From: Arenimonas terrae | GTDB lineage: Bacteria > Pseudomonadota > Gammaproteobacteria > Xanthomonadales > Xanthomonadaceae | Reading direction: 5' to 3' | DNA length: 64,000 bases | Assembly: GCF_006265115.1 (NCBI RefSeq) | Contig: NZ_SMDR01000001.1 | Span: 620,001 to 684,000, forward strand | Part shown: piece by piece, positions 7,724 to 15,947 of the stretch | How positions within the stretch are numbered: position 1 is the first letter of the stretch | Layout of the letters: each line of letters starts with the position of its first letter | Notes under the pieces: generated by a model | Told to the model about the DNA's origin: nothing | What the model saw: the letters and a program-made list of their open reading frames with translations, nothing else | The model's database searches: none | Position numbers and translations under genes: made by a program

Positions 7724-8395
7724 TCACTTCATCAGCGTGTAGGGTCCGCCCTTTTCCAACGCGCGCTGGTAGGCGGGACGGCCGTGGATGCGCTCGAGAA
7801 ACGCCATCAGGCGCGGCCGGCTGGCGTCGAGCCCGCCGCGTGCGGCCGCGGCCTCGATTGGGAAACTCATCTGGATGTCGGCCGCGCCGAACTGCTCGCC
7901 GGCGAACCAGGTCGACTTGCCCAGCTCGGCCTCCATGAAATCCAGGTGCAGGCGGATCTGCGGCGAGACGAAGTCGCCCATCACCTTGTCGGCGATGGCG
8001 CGAGCGATGGGTTTGACGAAAAACGGCGCCGGCGCGCTGCGCACCTTCGAGAACACCAGGCTCATCAGCAGCGGCGGCATCGCCGAGCCTTCGGCGTAGT
8101 GCATCCAGTAGCGGTGCCGCAGGCGTTCGGGCGTGCCGGCGGCTGGAAGCAGGCGGCCTTCGCCGTAGGTTTCGGCCAGGTATTCGACGATCGCCCCGGA
8201 TTCGGCCAGAACCAGGCCGTCGTCGTCGATCACCGGCGACTTGCCCAGCGGATGCACGGCGCGCAGCTCCGGCGGCGCCAGCATGGTCCTGGGATCGCGC
8301 TCGTAGCGTTTGACCGCGTAGGGCAGCCCCAACTCCTCGAGCAGCCAGAGCACGCGCTGCGAGCGGGAGTTGTTGAGATGGTGGACGGTGATCAT
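7724..8395 (-). CDS. Glutathione S-transferase family protein
   Basis: 223-aa cytosolic GST. The N-terminal thioredoxin-fold domain (1-80) opens ITVHHLNNSRSQRVLWLLEEL, with a likely glutathione-activating serine at about 10-12. The conserved KSPVIDDDGLVLAESGAIVEYL segment binds the gamma-glutamyl part of glutathione. The helical C-terminal domain (90-215) carries the AADIQMSFPIEA N-capping motif. The ATG at 8395 begins the first strand; the upstream in-frame region is not conserved-looking. It is the first gene of a three-gene run ending in rhomboid. A detoxification role is typical; the substrate is unknown. Confidence 0.92.
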   Translation of the reverse strand: MITVHHLNNSRSQRVLWLLEELGLPYAVKRYERDPRTMLAPPELRAVHPLGKSPVIDDDGLVLAESGAIVEYLAETYGEGRLLPAAGTPERLRHRYWMHYAEGSAMPPLLMSLVFSKVRSAPAPFFVKPIARAIADKVMGDFVSPQIRLHLDFMEAELGKSTWFAGEQFGAADIQMSFPIEAAAARGGLDASRPRLMAFLERIHGRPAYQRALEKGGPYTLMK

Positions 8396-8489
8396 CGTCG
8401 GGGGCGCCGGGTGTGCGGGAAGCCGCAGCATAGCGCGGGCCGCCCGAAGGCCGGGGACGATTCAGCCTGCGGCTGGCACAGTGGCCGCC

Positions 8490-9698
8490 ATGCGCACCCT
8501 GACCGCTTCCCTGCTGTTCGCCGCCGCGCTGCCCGCGGCCCTGCCCGCCCAGGGCGCCGACCTCGACGCCTGCCTCGCGAGGCTGCGGCCCCAGGCCCGC
8601 GCCAGCGGCATCCACGGCCCGGTCTACGACCGCTACACCGCGGGGCTGTCCAGCGACCCCAGCGTGCTGGAATCGCTCGACTACCAGCCCGAATTCCGCA
8701 CGCCGATCTGGGACTACCTCGCCGGCCTGGTGGACGCCGAGCGGGTCGAGGACGGCAAGGCGCGCCTGGCGGAACATGCCGCCACCCTGGCCCGGGTCGA
8801 ACAGCAGTACGGCGTCGATGCCGCCACCGTCGTCGCGGTCTGGGGCGTGGAGAGCAACTTCGGGCGCACCTTCGGCAAGAAGCCGCTGCTGCAGTCGCTG
8901 GCGACGCTGTCCTGCGCCGGTCGCCGCCAGGAGTTCTTCCGCGGCGAACTGTTCGCGACCATCCGGCTGCTGCAGTCCGGCGACCTGCGCGCCGAAGGCC
9001 TGGTCGGCTCCTGGGCCGGCGCCTTCGGCCACACCCAGTTCATGCCCTCGACCTATGCGCGCATCGCCGTGGACGGCGACGGCGACGGCCGCCGCGACCT
9101 CGTCGGCAGCATTCCCGACGCCCTGGCCTCGACCGCCAACTACCTCAAGCGCAGCGGCTGGCAGAGCGGCCGGCCCTGGGGCCACGAAGTGATCCTGCCC
9201 AAGGGCTATGCCCCGGCCGTGAGCGGCCGGCAGGCGCGGCGGCCGCTGTCGGCCTGGCTTGCGGACGGCCTGGTGCGCGCCGACGGCGGTGCCCTGGAGT
9301 CATCCGATGCGCCGACCGCCCTGCTGCTGCCCGCCGGCAAGTCGGGCCCGGCCTTCCTGGTCTTCCGCAACTACGACGCGATCTTTTCCTACAACGCCGC
9401 CGAGAGTTACGCGCTGGCGATCTCTCTGCTCTCGGACCGGCTGCGCGGCCACGAGGGGCTGAAGGCCGCCTGGCCCACCGACGACCCGGGCCTGACCCGC
9501 GCCCAGCGCCGCGAGCTGCAGCAGCTGCTGCTCGACCGCGGCCACGACATCGGCGAGGTGGACGGCATGATCGGCGCGAAATCGCGCGAGGCGATAGCGA
9601 AGGAACAGGCCCGCCTGGGCCGCATGGCCGACGGCCGCGCCGGCCTGGCCATCCTCACCGCCCTGAAGCACGGGGCGGCCGCGGACGGCCGCCCCTGA
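8490..9698 (+). CDS. Lytic murein transglycosylase (MltB family) with peptidoglycan-binding domain
   Basis: 402-aa periplasmic enzyme that cleaves the MurNAc-GlcNAc bond to leave 1,6-anhydro-MurNAc. A signal peptide covers about 1-23 (LPAQGA); no lipobox cysteine is present, unlike E. coli MltB, which fits the soluble TIGR02283 branch. The catalytic glutamate is E121 in WGVESNFGR. GAFGHTQFMPSTYARIAVDGDGDG is the family substrate-groove segment. About 335-395 is a PG-binding-1 domain (LTRAQRRELQQLLLDRGHDIGEVDGMIG). It is divergent from the GST gene and convergent with the OPT gene across 10 bp. Confidence 0.93.
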   Translation: MRTLTASLLFAAALPAALPAQGADLDACLARLRPQARASGIHGPVYDRYTAGLSSDPSVLESLDYQPEFRTPIWDYLAGLVDAERVEDGKARLAEHAATLARVEQQYGVDAATVVAVWGVESNFGRTFGKKPLLQSLATLSCAGRRQEFFRGELFATIRLLQSGDLRAEGLVGSWAGAFGHTQFMPSTYARIAVDGDGDGRRDLVGSIPDALASTANYLKRSGWQSGRPWGHEVILPKGYAPAVSGRQARRPLSAWLADGLVRADGGALESSDAPTALLLPAGKSGPAFLVFRNYDAIFSYNAAESYALAISLLSDRLRGHEGLKAAWPTDDPGLTRAQRRELQQLLLDRGHDIGEVDGMIGAKSREAIAKEQARLGRMADGRAGLAILTALKHGAAADGRP

Positions 9699-9708
9699 GT
9701 CCCGCGAG

Positions 9709-11658
9709 TCAGTCGACCTTGACGGCCGGACGCGTCGAGACGCGGTAGAGCCACCAGCCGACCACGGCCAACACGACCAGGCCGCCGATCTCGCCGACGT
9801 TGTACGCGTCGGCCATCGCGATGGCGTCGGGCTTGCCGGTGGCCACGATCGGAATCGCGATCAGGATGCCCATCAGCGCCTCGCCGGTGATCAGGCCGGC
9901 CGCGAACAGCGTGCCCGGGCGATGGATGCGGTCGCGGGCGTCGTCGTCGTTCGGGTCGATCTTGTGCCAGCGCTCGACCAGCCAGGAGATCAGGCCGCCG
10001 ATGAAGATCGGCACCATCAGCTCCAGCGGCAGGTAAATGCCGATCGCCGCGGCCAGCACCGGCACGCGGAACTTGGCCTTGCGCGCCTTGAGGATCTCGT
10101 CGATGACGATGATCAGCGCGCCGACGCCGGCGCCGACCGCGATCATGCCCCAGGGCAGGTCGCCGCCGAACATGCCACGCGCCACCGAGGCCATCAGGGT
10201 GGCCTGCGGTGCCGCCAGCGAGTTGGGCTTGTCGGCGGTGGGCGCGCCGATGCCGTAGGCCTCGGCCAGCAGGTTCAGCACCGGGGCCATGATCAGGGCG
10301 CAGGAGAAGGCGCCGATGCCGAGCATCAGCTGCTGCTTCCAGGGCGTGGCGCCGACGATGTAGCCGGCCTTGAGGTCCTGCAGGTTGTCGCCGCCGACCG
10401 CCGCCGCGCAGCAGACCACCGCGCCGATCATGATCGCGGCCACGGCGCCGATCTTGGAGTCGCCGCCGAGCAGGAACCACAGCACCACCGAGGCGAACAG
10501 GATGGTGGCGATGGTGATGCCCGACACCGGGTTGTTCGAGGAACCGACCAGGCCGGCCAGGTAACCCGACACCGACACGAAGACGAAGCCGGCGACGATC
10601 ATGATGATGGTCATCGGGATCGACACGCTCCACTGCTGCACCACCGCCTGGTAGAGCATCAGCAGCGGGATCACGAACAGCACCAGCGAGAACAGCATCC
10701 ACTTCATCGGCAGGTCGCGCTCGGTCTCGGCGACGACGGTGCCCTTGGCCTGGCGGGCCGCGGCGATGCCGCTCTTGATGCCCGAAAGCAGCGAGTTGCG
10801 CAGCGTGAACAGGGTCCACATGCCGCCGATCAGCATCGCGCCCACGCCCAGGTAGCGGATCTGGGTGCCCCAGATCGCCCAGGCGGCCTCTTCGGCGCCG
10901 GCGTCTGCCAGCGACACCGACAGCACCGGATCCGCCGCCAGGAAGAAAGCGTGGTAGATCGGGATCGCGATGTGCCAGGACAGGATCGAGCCCGAGACCA
11001 CGACGATGCCGACGTTGAGGCCGACGATGTAGCCCACGCCGAGCAGCGCCGGCGACAGGTTGGTGCCGATGTAGCCGAGGTACTTGCCGAAGAAGGTCGA
11101 ACCGGCGGCGGTGTCGGGGATCAGGCGCAGGCCGCTCTGGGCGCCCAGCTTCACCAGCGCACCGAGCGAGGCGGCGACGCCGAGGATCTTCAGGCCCGGG
11201 CCCGGGTTCTCGCCGGCCTTGAGCACTTCGGCGGCGGCCTTGCCTTCGGGGAACGGCAGCGGCTCCTCCACGATCATCGAGCGGCGCAGCGGCACCGAGA
11301 ACAGCACGCCCAGCAGGCCGCCGAGGCCGGCGATGGCCAGCACCCAGGAATACTGGAAGGTCTGCCAGTGGCCCAGGATGATCAGGGCGGGAATGGTGAA
11401 AATCACGCCCGCGGCGATCGAGCTGCCGGCCGAGGCGCCGGTCTGCACGATGTTGTTCTCCAGGATCGAGCCGCCGCCCAGCAGGCGCAGCACGCCCATG
11501 GACACCACGGCCGCCGGGATCGCGGTGGCGATGGTCAGGCCGGCGAACAGGCCCAGGTAGGTATTCGCCGCGGCCAGGATCACGGCCAGGATGACCGAGA
11601 GCAGGATGGCGCGGAAGGTCAGCTGCGGCACGGGCGCAGCGGCGGGCGTGGCATTCAT
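9709..11658 (-). CDS. OPT-family oligopeptide transporter
   Basis: 649-aa polytopic inner-membrane protein with about 14-16 hydrophobic segments, matching bacterial OPT transporters that import short peptides or metal-ligand complexes by proton symport. Features: NTYLGLFAGLT near the N-terminus, the duplicated inner region NTNLSPALLGVGYIVGLNVG, and GGDNLQDLKAGYIVGATPWKQQ around 455-475, which is diagnostic for prokaryotic OPTs. The ATG at 11658 (MNATPAA) is chosen because the first membrane segment follows directly; the much longer open frame upstream is a GC shadow. With the POT transporter at 19138 it points to peptide use as a nutrient. Confidence 0.93.
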   Translation of the reverse strand: MNATPAAAPVPQLTFRAILLSVILAVILAAANTYLGLFAGLTIATAIPAAVVSMGVLRLLGGGSILENNIVQTGASAGSSIAAGVIFTIPALIILGHWQTFQYSWVLAIAGLGGLLGVLFSVPLRRSMIVEEPLPFPEGKAAAEVLKAGENPGPGLKILGVAASLGALVKLGAQSGLRLIPDTAAGSTFFGKYLGYIGTNLSPALLGVGYIVGLNVGIVVVSGSILSWHIAIPIYHAFFLAADPVLSVSLADAGAEEAAWAIWGTQIRYLGVGAMLIGGMWTLFTLRNSLLSGIKSGIAAARQAKGTVVAETERDLPMKWMLFSLVLFVIPLLMLYQAVVQQWSVSIPMTIIMIVAGFVFVSVSGYLAGLVGSSNNPVSGITIATILFASVVLWFLLGGDSKIGAVAAIMIGAVVCCAAAVGGDNLQDLKAGYIVGATPWKQQLMLGIGAFSCALIMAPVLNLLAEAYGIGAPTADKPNSLAAPQATLMASVARGMFGGDLPWGMIAVGAGVGALIIVIDEILKARKAKFRVPVLAAAIGIYLPLELMVPIFIGGLISWLVERWHKIDPNDDDARDRIHRPGTLFAAGLITGEALMGILIAIPIVATGKPDAIAMADAYNVGEIGGLVVLAVVGWWLYRVSTRPAVKVD

Positions 11659-11844
11659 TCGGGTCGGGACCGGGTGGACAGGACGGCCGACTGTACCCGG
11701 GCGCGCGGCCTCGCGACAAACGTCCGGGCGCCCGGCGGCCACGGACTGGCGCGTCCGGGCGTCCGTGCGCCGTGCCCTGCCGGGGTCGCGCGGCCCCCGG
11801 TTTCGGGCAACAATCCCGGCCACCCCCCACCGCGGAGCAGACCC

Positions 11845-12714
11845 ATGAAATGGCGCAGCGCACGACGCAGCAGCAACGTGGAAGACCGGCGCGGCATGGC
11901 GGGCCCGGGCGGCGGCGGCATGAAGCTCGGCCTGGGTGGCGTCGCCATCGTGGTGGTGATCGGCATGCTGATGGGCAAGAACCCGCTCGAGATGCTGGGC
12001 CTGATCGCCCAGGTGCAGCAACAGGCGCCGGCGGGCCCTAGCGGCCCGGCGACGGCGCCACCGGTGGACGACGAGGCCTCGCAGTTCGTCGCCAGCATCC
12101 TGGGCGAAACCGAAGACGTGTGGAGCGCGGTGTTCCAGGCCAGCGGCCAGCGTTATCCGCCGGCGCAGCTGGTGCTGTTCAGCGGCAGCGTGCAGTCGGC
12201 CTGCGGCGGCGCCACGGCGGCGGTCGGCCCCTTCTACTGCCCGGGCGACCAGAAGGTCTACATCGACCTGAGCTTCTTCCAGCAGATGCGCGACCGGCTG
12301 GGCGGCGGCGGCGATTTCGCCGAGGCCTACGTGATCGCGCACGAGGTCGGCCACCACATCCAGACGCTTACCGGCGTGTCGGCCAAGGTCAATCAGATCC
12401 GCCAGCGCGGCGGCAACGTCGAGGGCGCCGAAGGCCCGCTGGTGCGTCAGGAACTGCAGGCCGACTGTTACGCCGGCCTGTGGGCGCACCACGCGCAGAA
12501 GCGCCACGCCTGGCTCGAACCCGGCGACCTGGAGGAAGCGCTCAACACCGCCACCGCGATCGGCGACGACACCCTGCAGCGCCAGGGCCAGGGCCAGGTC
12601 GTGCCGGATTCGTTCACCCACGGCAGTGCGCAGCAGCGTGTGCGCTGGTTCCGTATCGGTTTCGAGGGCGGCGACTACCGGCAGTGCGACACCTTCGGCG
12701 CCGGCCAGCTCTGA
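11845..12714 (+). CDS. ypfJ: KPN_02809/YpfJ-family neutral zinc metallopeptidase
   Basis: 289-aa membrane-anchored peptidase. A short basic Gly-rich N-terminus (RGMAGPGGGGMKLG) precedes one membrane segment (about 29-44), then a Pro/Ala linker and the catalytic domain. HEVGHH (166-171) supplies two zinc-binding histidines and the catalytic glutamate; RQELQADCYAG near 208 holds the third ligand. Two cysteines (SACGG, YCPGD) could form a disulfide. The start at 11845 is supported by a GGAG ribosome binding site. Members are widespread but their substrates are not established. It converges on the acyltransferase gene. Confidence 0.92.
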   Translation: MKWRSARRSSNVEDRRGMAGPGGGGMKLGLGGVAIVVVIGMLMGKNPLEMLGLIAQVQQQAPAGPSGPATAPPVDDEASQFVASILGETEDVWSAVFQASGQRYPPAQLVLFSGSVQSACGGATAAVGPFYCPGDQKVYIDLSFFQQMRDRLGGGGDFAEAYVIAHEVGHHIQTLTGVSAKVNQIRQRGGNVEGAEGPLVRQELQADCYAGLWAHHAQKRHAWLEPGDLEEALNTATAIGDDTLQRQGQGQVVPDSFTHGSAQQRVRWFRIGFEGGDYRQCDTFGAGQL

Positions 12715-12726
12715 GCTCGATTTTCC

Positions 12727-12744
12727 TCCCCTGTCCGCAGGGGA
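12727..12744. terminator. Hairpin between convergent genes
   Basis: TCCCCTG-TCCG-CAGGGGA gives a 7-bp perfect stem with a 4-nt loop between the stop codons of ypfJ (12714) and the acyltransferase (12754). Neither strand has a T-run of more than four bases, so rho-independent termination would be weak. A dispersed intergenic palindrome is an alternative. Confidence 0.4.
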
Positions 12745-12753
12745 AGGAGCCGA

Positions 12754-13653
12754 TCAGGACCGCGGCGAGTTCCAGTCGTCCAGCTTCGCGTCCTTGTCCA
12801 GCCACATCTGGTTGATCCAGGCCTGGAAGCGGACGCGGTAGGCGCGGTCGGTTTCGTAGTCGCCGCCGGCGAAACCTCCGGGGATCGCGCGTTCGCGCAC
12901 GTGCACGCGCACCACGCCGATGCGGTCGGAGAACAGGTCGGCCAGGGTCGGGGTGCCGACGTCGTAATGCAGGGTCACGTCGAGCACCGAGCCGATCGCC
13001 TCGCCCATGGCGCCGACGACGAAGGCGACGCCGCCCGCCTTGGGCTTGAGCAGGTGCCGGAACGGCGAGGCCTGGCGCGCATGTTTGGCCGGCGTGAAGC
13101 GCGTGCCCTCGACGAAGTTCATCACCGACACCGGGATGTGCCGGAACTTCTCGCAGGCCCGGCGGGTGGCGGCGACGTCGCGCCCGGCCAGTTCGGGGCG
13201 CCGGGCCAGCTGCTGGCGCGAGTAGCGCTTCATGAAGGGGAAATCCAGCGCCCACCAGGCCAGGCCCAGCAGCGGCACCCAGAACAGCTGGCTCTTGAGG
13301 AAGAAGCGAAGCAGCGGAATGCGCCGGTTGAACACCTTCTGCAGCACCGGGATGTCGACCCAGCTCTGGTGGTTGGCCAGCACCAGGTAGTGGCCGCCGT
13401 AGCGCAGGCCCTCGAGGCCTTCGACGATGAAACGCGTGCGGGTGAAGGCGTCGATCATGCGGCTGTTGAAGCCGATCCAGCTTTCGGCGATCAGCATCAG
13501 CGCGCGGTCGAAGCGCCGGCGCAGGGCCGCGACCGGCAGCACGGCCTTCAGCAGGGCCACGACCAGCAGGACCGGCACGTGCAGCACCGTGCTCGTGAGC
13601 ACCAGTACGGCGGCGAGCGCGGCGCGCAGGCCGCGGGGCAGTCGGAACAGCAT
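12754..13653 (-). CDS. 1-acyl-glycerol-3-phosphate acyltransferase-like protein (LPLAT family, YihG-like)
   Basis: 299-aa membrane-associated acyltransferase. The first ~45 residues form one or two membrane segments. The catalytic HX4D motif is NHQSWVD (H95, D100); EGTR (182-185) is the glycerol-phosphate binding motif. Length and spacing match YihG-type enzymes that acylate lysophosphatidic acid or related lysophospholipids, with a possible role in tailoring membrane phospholipids. The ATG at 13653 starts the hydrophobic helix; the preceding 25 in-frame residues are basic and unlike the family. Converges on ypfJ. Confidence 0.92.
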   Translation of the reverse strand: MLFRLPRGLRAALAAVLVLTSTVLHVPVLLVVALLKAVLPVAALRRRFDRALMLIAESWIGFNSRMIDAFTRTRFIVEGLEGLRYGGHYLVLANHQSWVDIPVLQKVFNRRIPLLRFFLKSQLFWVPLLGLAWWALDFPFMKRYSRQQLARRPELAGRDVAATRRACEKFRHIPVSVMNFVEGTRFTPAKHARQASPFRHLLKPKAGGVAFVVGAMGEAIGSVLDVTLHYDVGTPTLADLFSDRIGVVRVHVRERAIPGGFAGGDYETDRAYRVRFQAWINQMWLDKDAKLDDWNSPRS

Positions 13654-13737
13654 TTCAGGCGCCTCGACGGCCGGGGTGCGGGGGCATGGAATCCTCTTTC
13701 GTTCGCGTCGTGGCCGACAGCCTAACAAGGGCCGGTT

Positions 13738-14232
13738 TCAGGCGGGCGTCGACGGCCCCGGTGGCGGTGTCTCCGGCACCGCGCAGACGCCCGCGGCGCA
13801 GGCGCCGGCACGGCGCTGGGCGCGGGCGGCGGCGCGGCGCACCAGGGCGCCGTAAAGGCGGTTCAGGCGCAGCCGCGACAGCGGTTGGCGGAAGCGGGCC
13901 ACCCACGGATAGAGCCGGTCCCAGAGCGGACGCAGGCGCGGATGGCCCCACACCGCCGCGATGCCGGCCAGGCCGGCGGCGCCGTAGGCCAGCTCGAACA
14001 CCTCGACGCCACGGTACCAGCGGCCCTCGCGGTCGCGGGCGTGGATCAGCTGCATCAGGGCCGCGTGCCCGATGCCGGCGGCGCGGGTGTGCTCGTCCTC
14101 GAAGGACGCCGGCGAGGCGTCCACCAGCCGCAGCCGCGCCTGGACGTCGTGCGCGATCAGCGCGTGCATCTCTTCGCGGCACAGCGGGCAGGACGCGTCG
14201 TAGTAGATGACCAGCGGCCAGGCGGCGCTCAT
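13738..14232 (-). CDS. DCC-family (DUF393) thiol-disulfide oxidoreductase-like protein
   Basis: 164-aa protein. The N-terminal half is thioredoxin-like with the DCC signature DxxCPLC (D12, C15-P-L-C18); the CPLC motif could carry out dithiol chemistry. The middle has FELAYGAAGL and PLWDRLYPWVARFR, conserved in DUF393 proteins; the C-terminus is Arg-rich with two extra cysteines. The reaction is not established for the family. Its ATG overlaps the stop of the GbsR-type regulator (ATGA), so the two are translationally coupled. Confidence 0.88.
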   Translation of the reverse strand: MSAAWPLVIYYDASCPLCREEMHALIAHDVQARLRLVDASPASFEDEHTRAAGIGHAALMQLIHARDREGRWYRGVEVFELAYGAAGLAGIAAVWGHPRLRPLWDRLYPWVARFRQPLSRLRLNRLYGALVRRAAARAQRRAGACAAGVCAVPETPPPGPSTPA

Positions 14233-14792
14233 TTGCCGTCTCCGTCGCGCAGCAGCTTCTGGATGCGGCTGCCGAGCTTCATCACCTTCATCAGGGTGGC
14301 GGGCTCCAGGCGCAGCATTTCTTCGCCCCAGGACGAAAGCGCGGTCATCAGGGCCAGGGTGTCCTGCATGCGCTGGCGGGCGCCGGCGTCCTCCGCGGCG
14401 AAGCCGGGGTCGGCGCTGAGCTCGCGCAGCATCGCCACGGTGGGGTCGAACTCGCGCGCCTTGCGCTCGCGCACGACGGTGCGGAACAGCTCCCACACGT
14501 CCTTCGAGGTCTCGAAATGGTCGCGGCGCTCGCCGACCTTGTGCGACACCCGCACCAGCTTGAGGTTGATCAGTTCGCGCAGGCTGTTGCTGACGTTGGA
14601 GCGCGCGACGACCAGGGTGCCGGCGATCTCCTCGGCGTCCATCGGCCGCCCGGACAGGAACAGCAGCGCGTGGACCTGGGCGACCGTACGGTTCACGCCC
14701 CAGCGCGAGCCCATCTCGCCCCAGTGCAGCACGAAGCGGCGGCTCAGCGGGCTCAGCGGGTCGACGGCATAGGGGGCGGCTTCGACGCTCAT
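14229..14792 (-). CDS. GbsR/MarR-family transcriptional regulator
   Basis: 187-aa winged-helix regulator of the GbsR branch of MarR. Family features: FVLHWGEMGSRWGVNRTVAQVHALLFLS near the N-terminus, LVVARSNVSNSLRELINLKLVRVSHKVGERRDHFE as recognition helix and wing, and KDVWELFRTVVRERK behind it. GbsR controls glycine betaine synthesis in Bacillus in response to choline; here the effector is unknown. The ATG at 14792 is preceded by AAAGGAG at a 9-nt spacing. The gene overlaps the DCC gene and is divergent from the SDR at 14892. A 20-bp inverted repeat across both promoters is the likely operator, implying autoregulation. Confidence 0.92.
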   Translation of the reverse strand: MSVEAAPYAVDPLSPLSRRFVLHWGEMGSRWGVNRTVAQVHALLFLSGRPMDAEEIAGTLVVARSNVSNSLRELINLKLVRVSHKVGERRDHFETSKDVWELFRTVVRERKAREFDPTVAMLRELSADPGFAAEDAGARQRMQDTLALMTALSSWGEEMLRLEPATLMKVMKLGSRIQKLLRDGDGK

Positions 14793-14822
14793 TGGGGCGG
14801 ACTCCTTTGCCGGAACCCCGGC

Positions 14823-14868
14823 TTGCCAAGAGGCTAGTTCCGCCATATATTTCTGTCAAGACAGAAAT
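14823..14868. promoter_or_regulatory. Divergent promoters with a 20-bp inverted-repeat operator
   Basis: Plus strand: TTGCCA (14823-14828), 17 bp, TATATT (14846-14851), facing the SDR gene. Minus strand: TTGACA (14859-14854), 17 bp, TAGCCT (14836-14831), facing the GbsR-type gene. ATTTCTGTC-AA-GACAGAAAT (14849-14868) is an inverted repeat with perfect 9-bp arms that covers the minus-strand -35 and the end of the plus-strand -10; a further half-site CTGTC lies at 14871-14875. It is the most AT-rich spot in the area. A dimer bound here would block both promoters. Confidence 0.65.
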
Positions 14869-14891
14869 TACTGTCACTAAAGGGGCGAATA

Positions 14892-15884
14892 ATGAACGGA
14901 ACCCGCCTTCCCGCCGAAATGCCCCCCGGCCCCGCGCCGGCCGGCCCCCGCGTGCTCGTGCTCGGCGGCGCCGGCTTCATCGGCCGCCATGCCGTCGCCG
15001 CCCTGCTCGCCCGCGGTCTGCCGGTGGAGATCGGCAGCCGGCATCCCGACCGGGTCGCCCACCGCCTGCCGCCCGAGGCCCGTTTCTGCCCGCGCCGCCG
15101 CGCCCATTTCGAGGACCTGCTGGCGCCCGAGGACTGGATCACCTTATTGACCGACATCGACGTGGTGGTGAACTGCGTCGGCATCCTGCGCCAGCGCGGC
15201 CGCGAGACCTACGACCGCGTCCACCACCGCGCGCCCGCGGCCCTGGCCGAAGCCTGCCGCCGCCGCGGCCTGCGTCTGGTGCACGTGTCGGCACTCGGGC
15301 TCGAGGCGCCGGCGCGCAGCGGCTTCCTGCGCTCCAAGCGCGACGGCGAAGCGGCCCTGCGCCGCAGCGGCGCCAACGCCTGCATCGTCCGGCCCTCACT
15401 GCTCGACGCGGAGACCGGCGGCTATGGCGCCCTGTGGCTGCGGCGCGTGGCGCGCTGGCCGGTGCACGCCCTGCCCGCCGACGCCACCGGCCGCATCGCC
15501 GCCCTGGACGTGCGCGACCTGGGCGACGCCCTCGCCGTGCTGGCGCAGCGCGCGCTGCTGGCGCCGGCCGGCGAACCCGCCGAGATCGAACTCGGCGGCG
15601 AACAGGCGCTGCCGCTGCGCGATTACCTGGCGCAGCTGCGGCGCCTGCACAGCGCGCGCGCCGCGCTGGTGCTGCCCATCCCGGGCTGGCTCGCGCGCCT
15701 GGGCAGCCACGCCTGCGACCTGCTGCACGTGACGCCGTTTTCGTTCGGCCACTGGGAGCTGCTCAGGCGCGACAACTGCCCGCGCGTGAACCAGCTGCCG
15801 CAGCTGCTCGGCCGACCGCCCCGCCCCATCGGCGCAGCCGCGGCGTCGCCGGCATTCGCGCCCGCACCGGCACCGGTGGCCTGA
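14892..15884 (+). CDS. NAD(P)-binding atypical SDR (NDUFA9/NmrA-like)
   Basis: 330-aa cytosolic Rossmann protein. GGAGFIG at 25-31 binds the dinucleotide; VVVNCVGILR and LVHVSALGLEAP form the next strands of the extended SDR fold. The usual YxxxK pair is absent: the region after the SALG serine reads FLRSKRDGEAAL, as in atypical SDRs of the NDUFA9/complex-I assembly type, so it may bind cofactor without being a classical dehydrogenase. Pro-rich tails at both ends. First gene after the divergent GbsR-type regulator and its operator, followed 63 bp later by the YbdK ligase gene, so it may share their expression. Confidence 0.85.
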   Translation: MNGTRLPAEMPPGPAPAGPRVLVLGGAGFIGRHAVAALLARGLPVEIGSRHPDRVAHRLPPEARFCPRRRAHFEDLLAPEDWITLLTDIDVVVNCVGILRQRGRETYDRVHHRAPAALAEACRRRGLRLVHVSALGLEAPARSGFLRSKRDGEAALRRSGANACIVRPSLLDAETGGYGALWLRRVARWPVHALPADATGRIAALDVRDLGDALAVLAQRALLAPAGEPAEIELGGEQALPLRDYLAQLRRLHSARAALVLPIPGWLARLGSHACDLLHVTPFSFGHWELLRRDNCPRVNQLPQLLGRPPRPIGAAAASPAFAPAPAPVA

Positions 15885-15947
15885 AACGCGCTTCACGCCA
15901 GAGACAGACAGCGGTGGGTACGGTCGGGCAAGGCCCTGAGGAATGCC

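Noticed and set aside
9922-12714. 930-codon open frame on the plus strand across the OPT gene
   Set aside because: It runs antisense to a clear OPT transporter and its translation is low-complexity His/Asp/Arg/Gln-rich. Only its last part (from 11845) is a real gene. Long antisense frames are expected at 70% GC.
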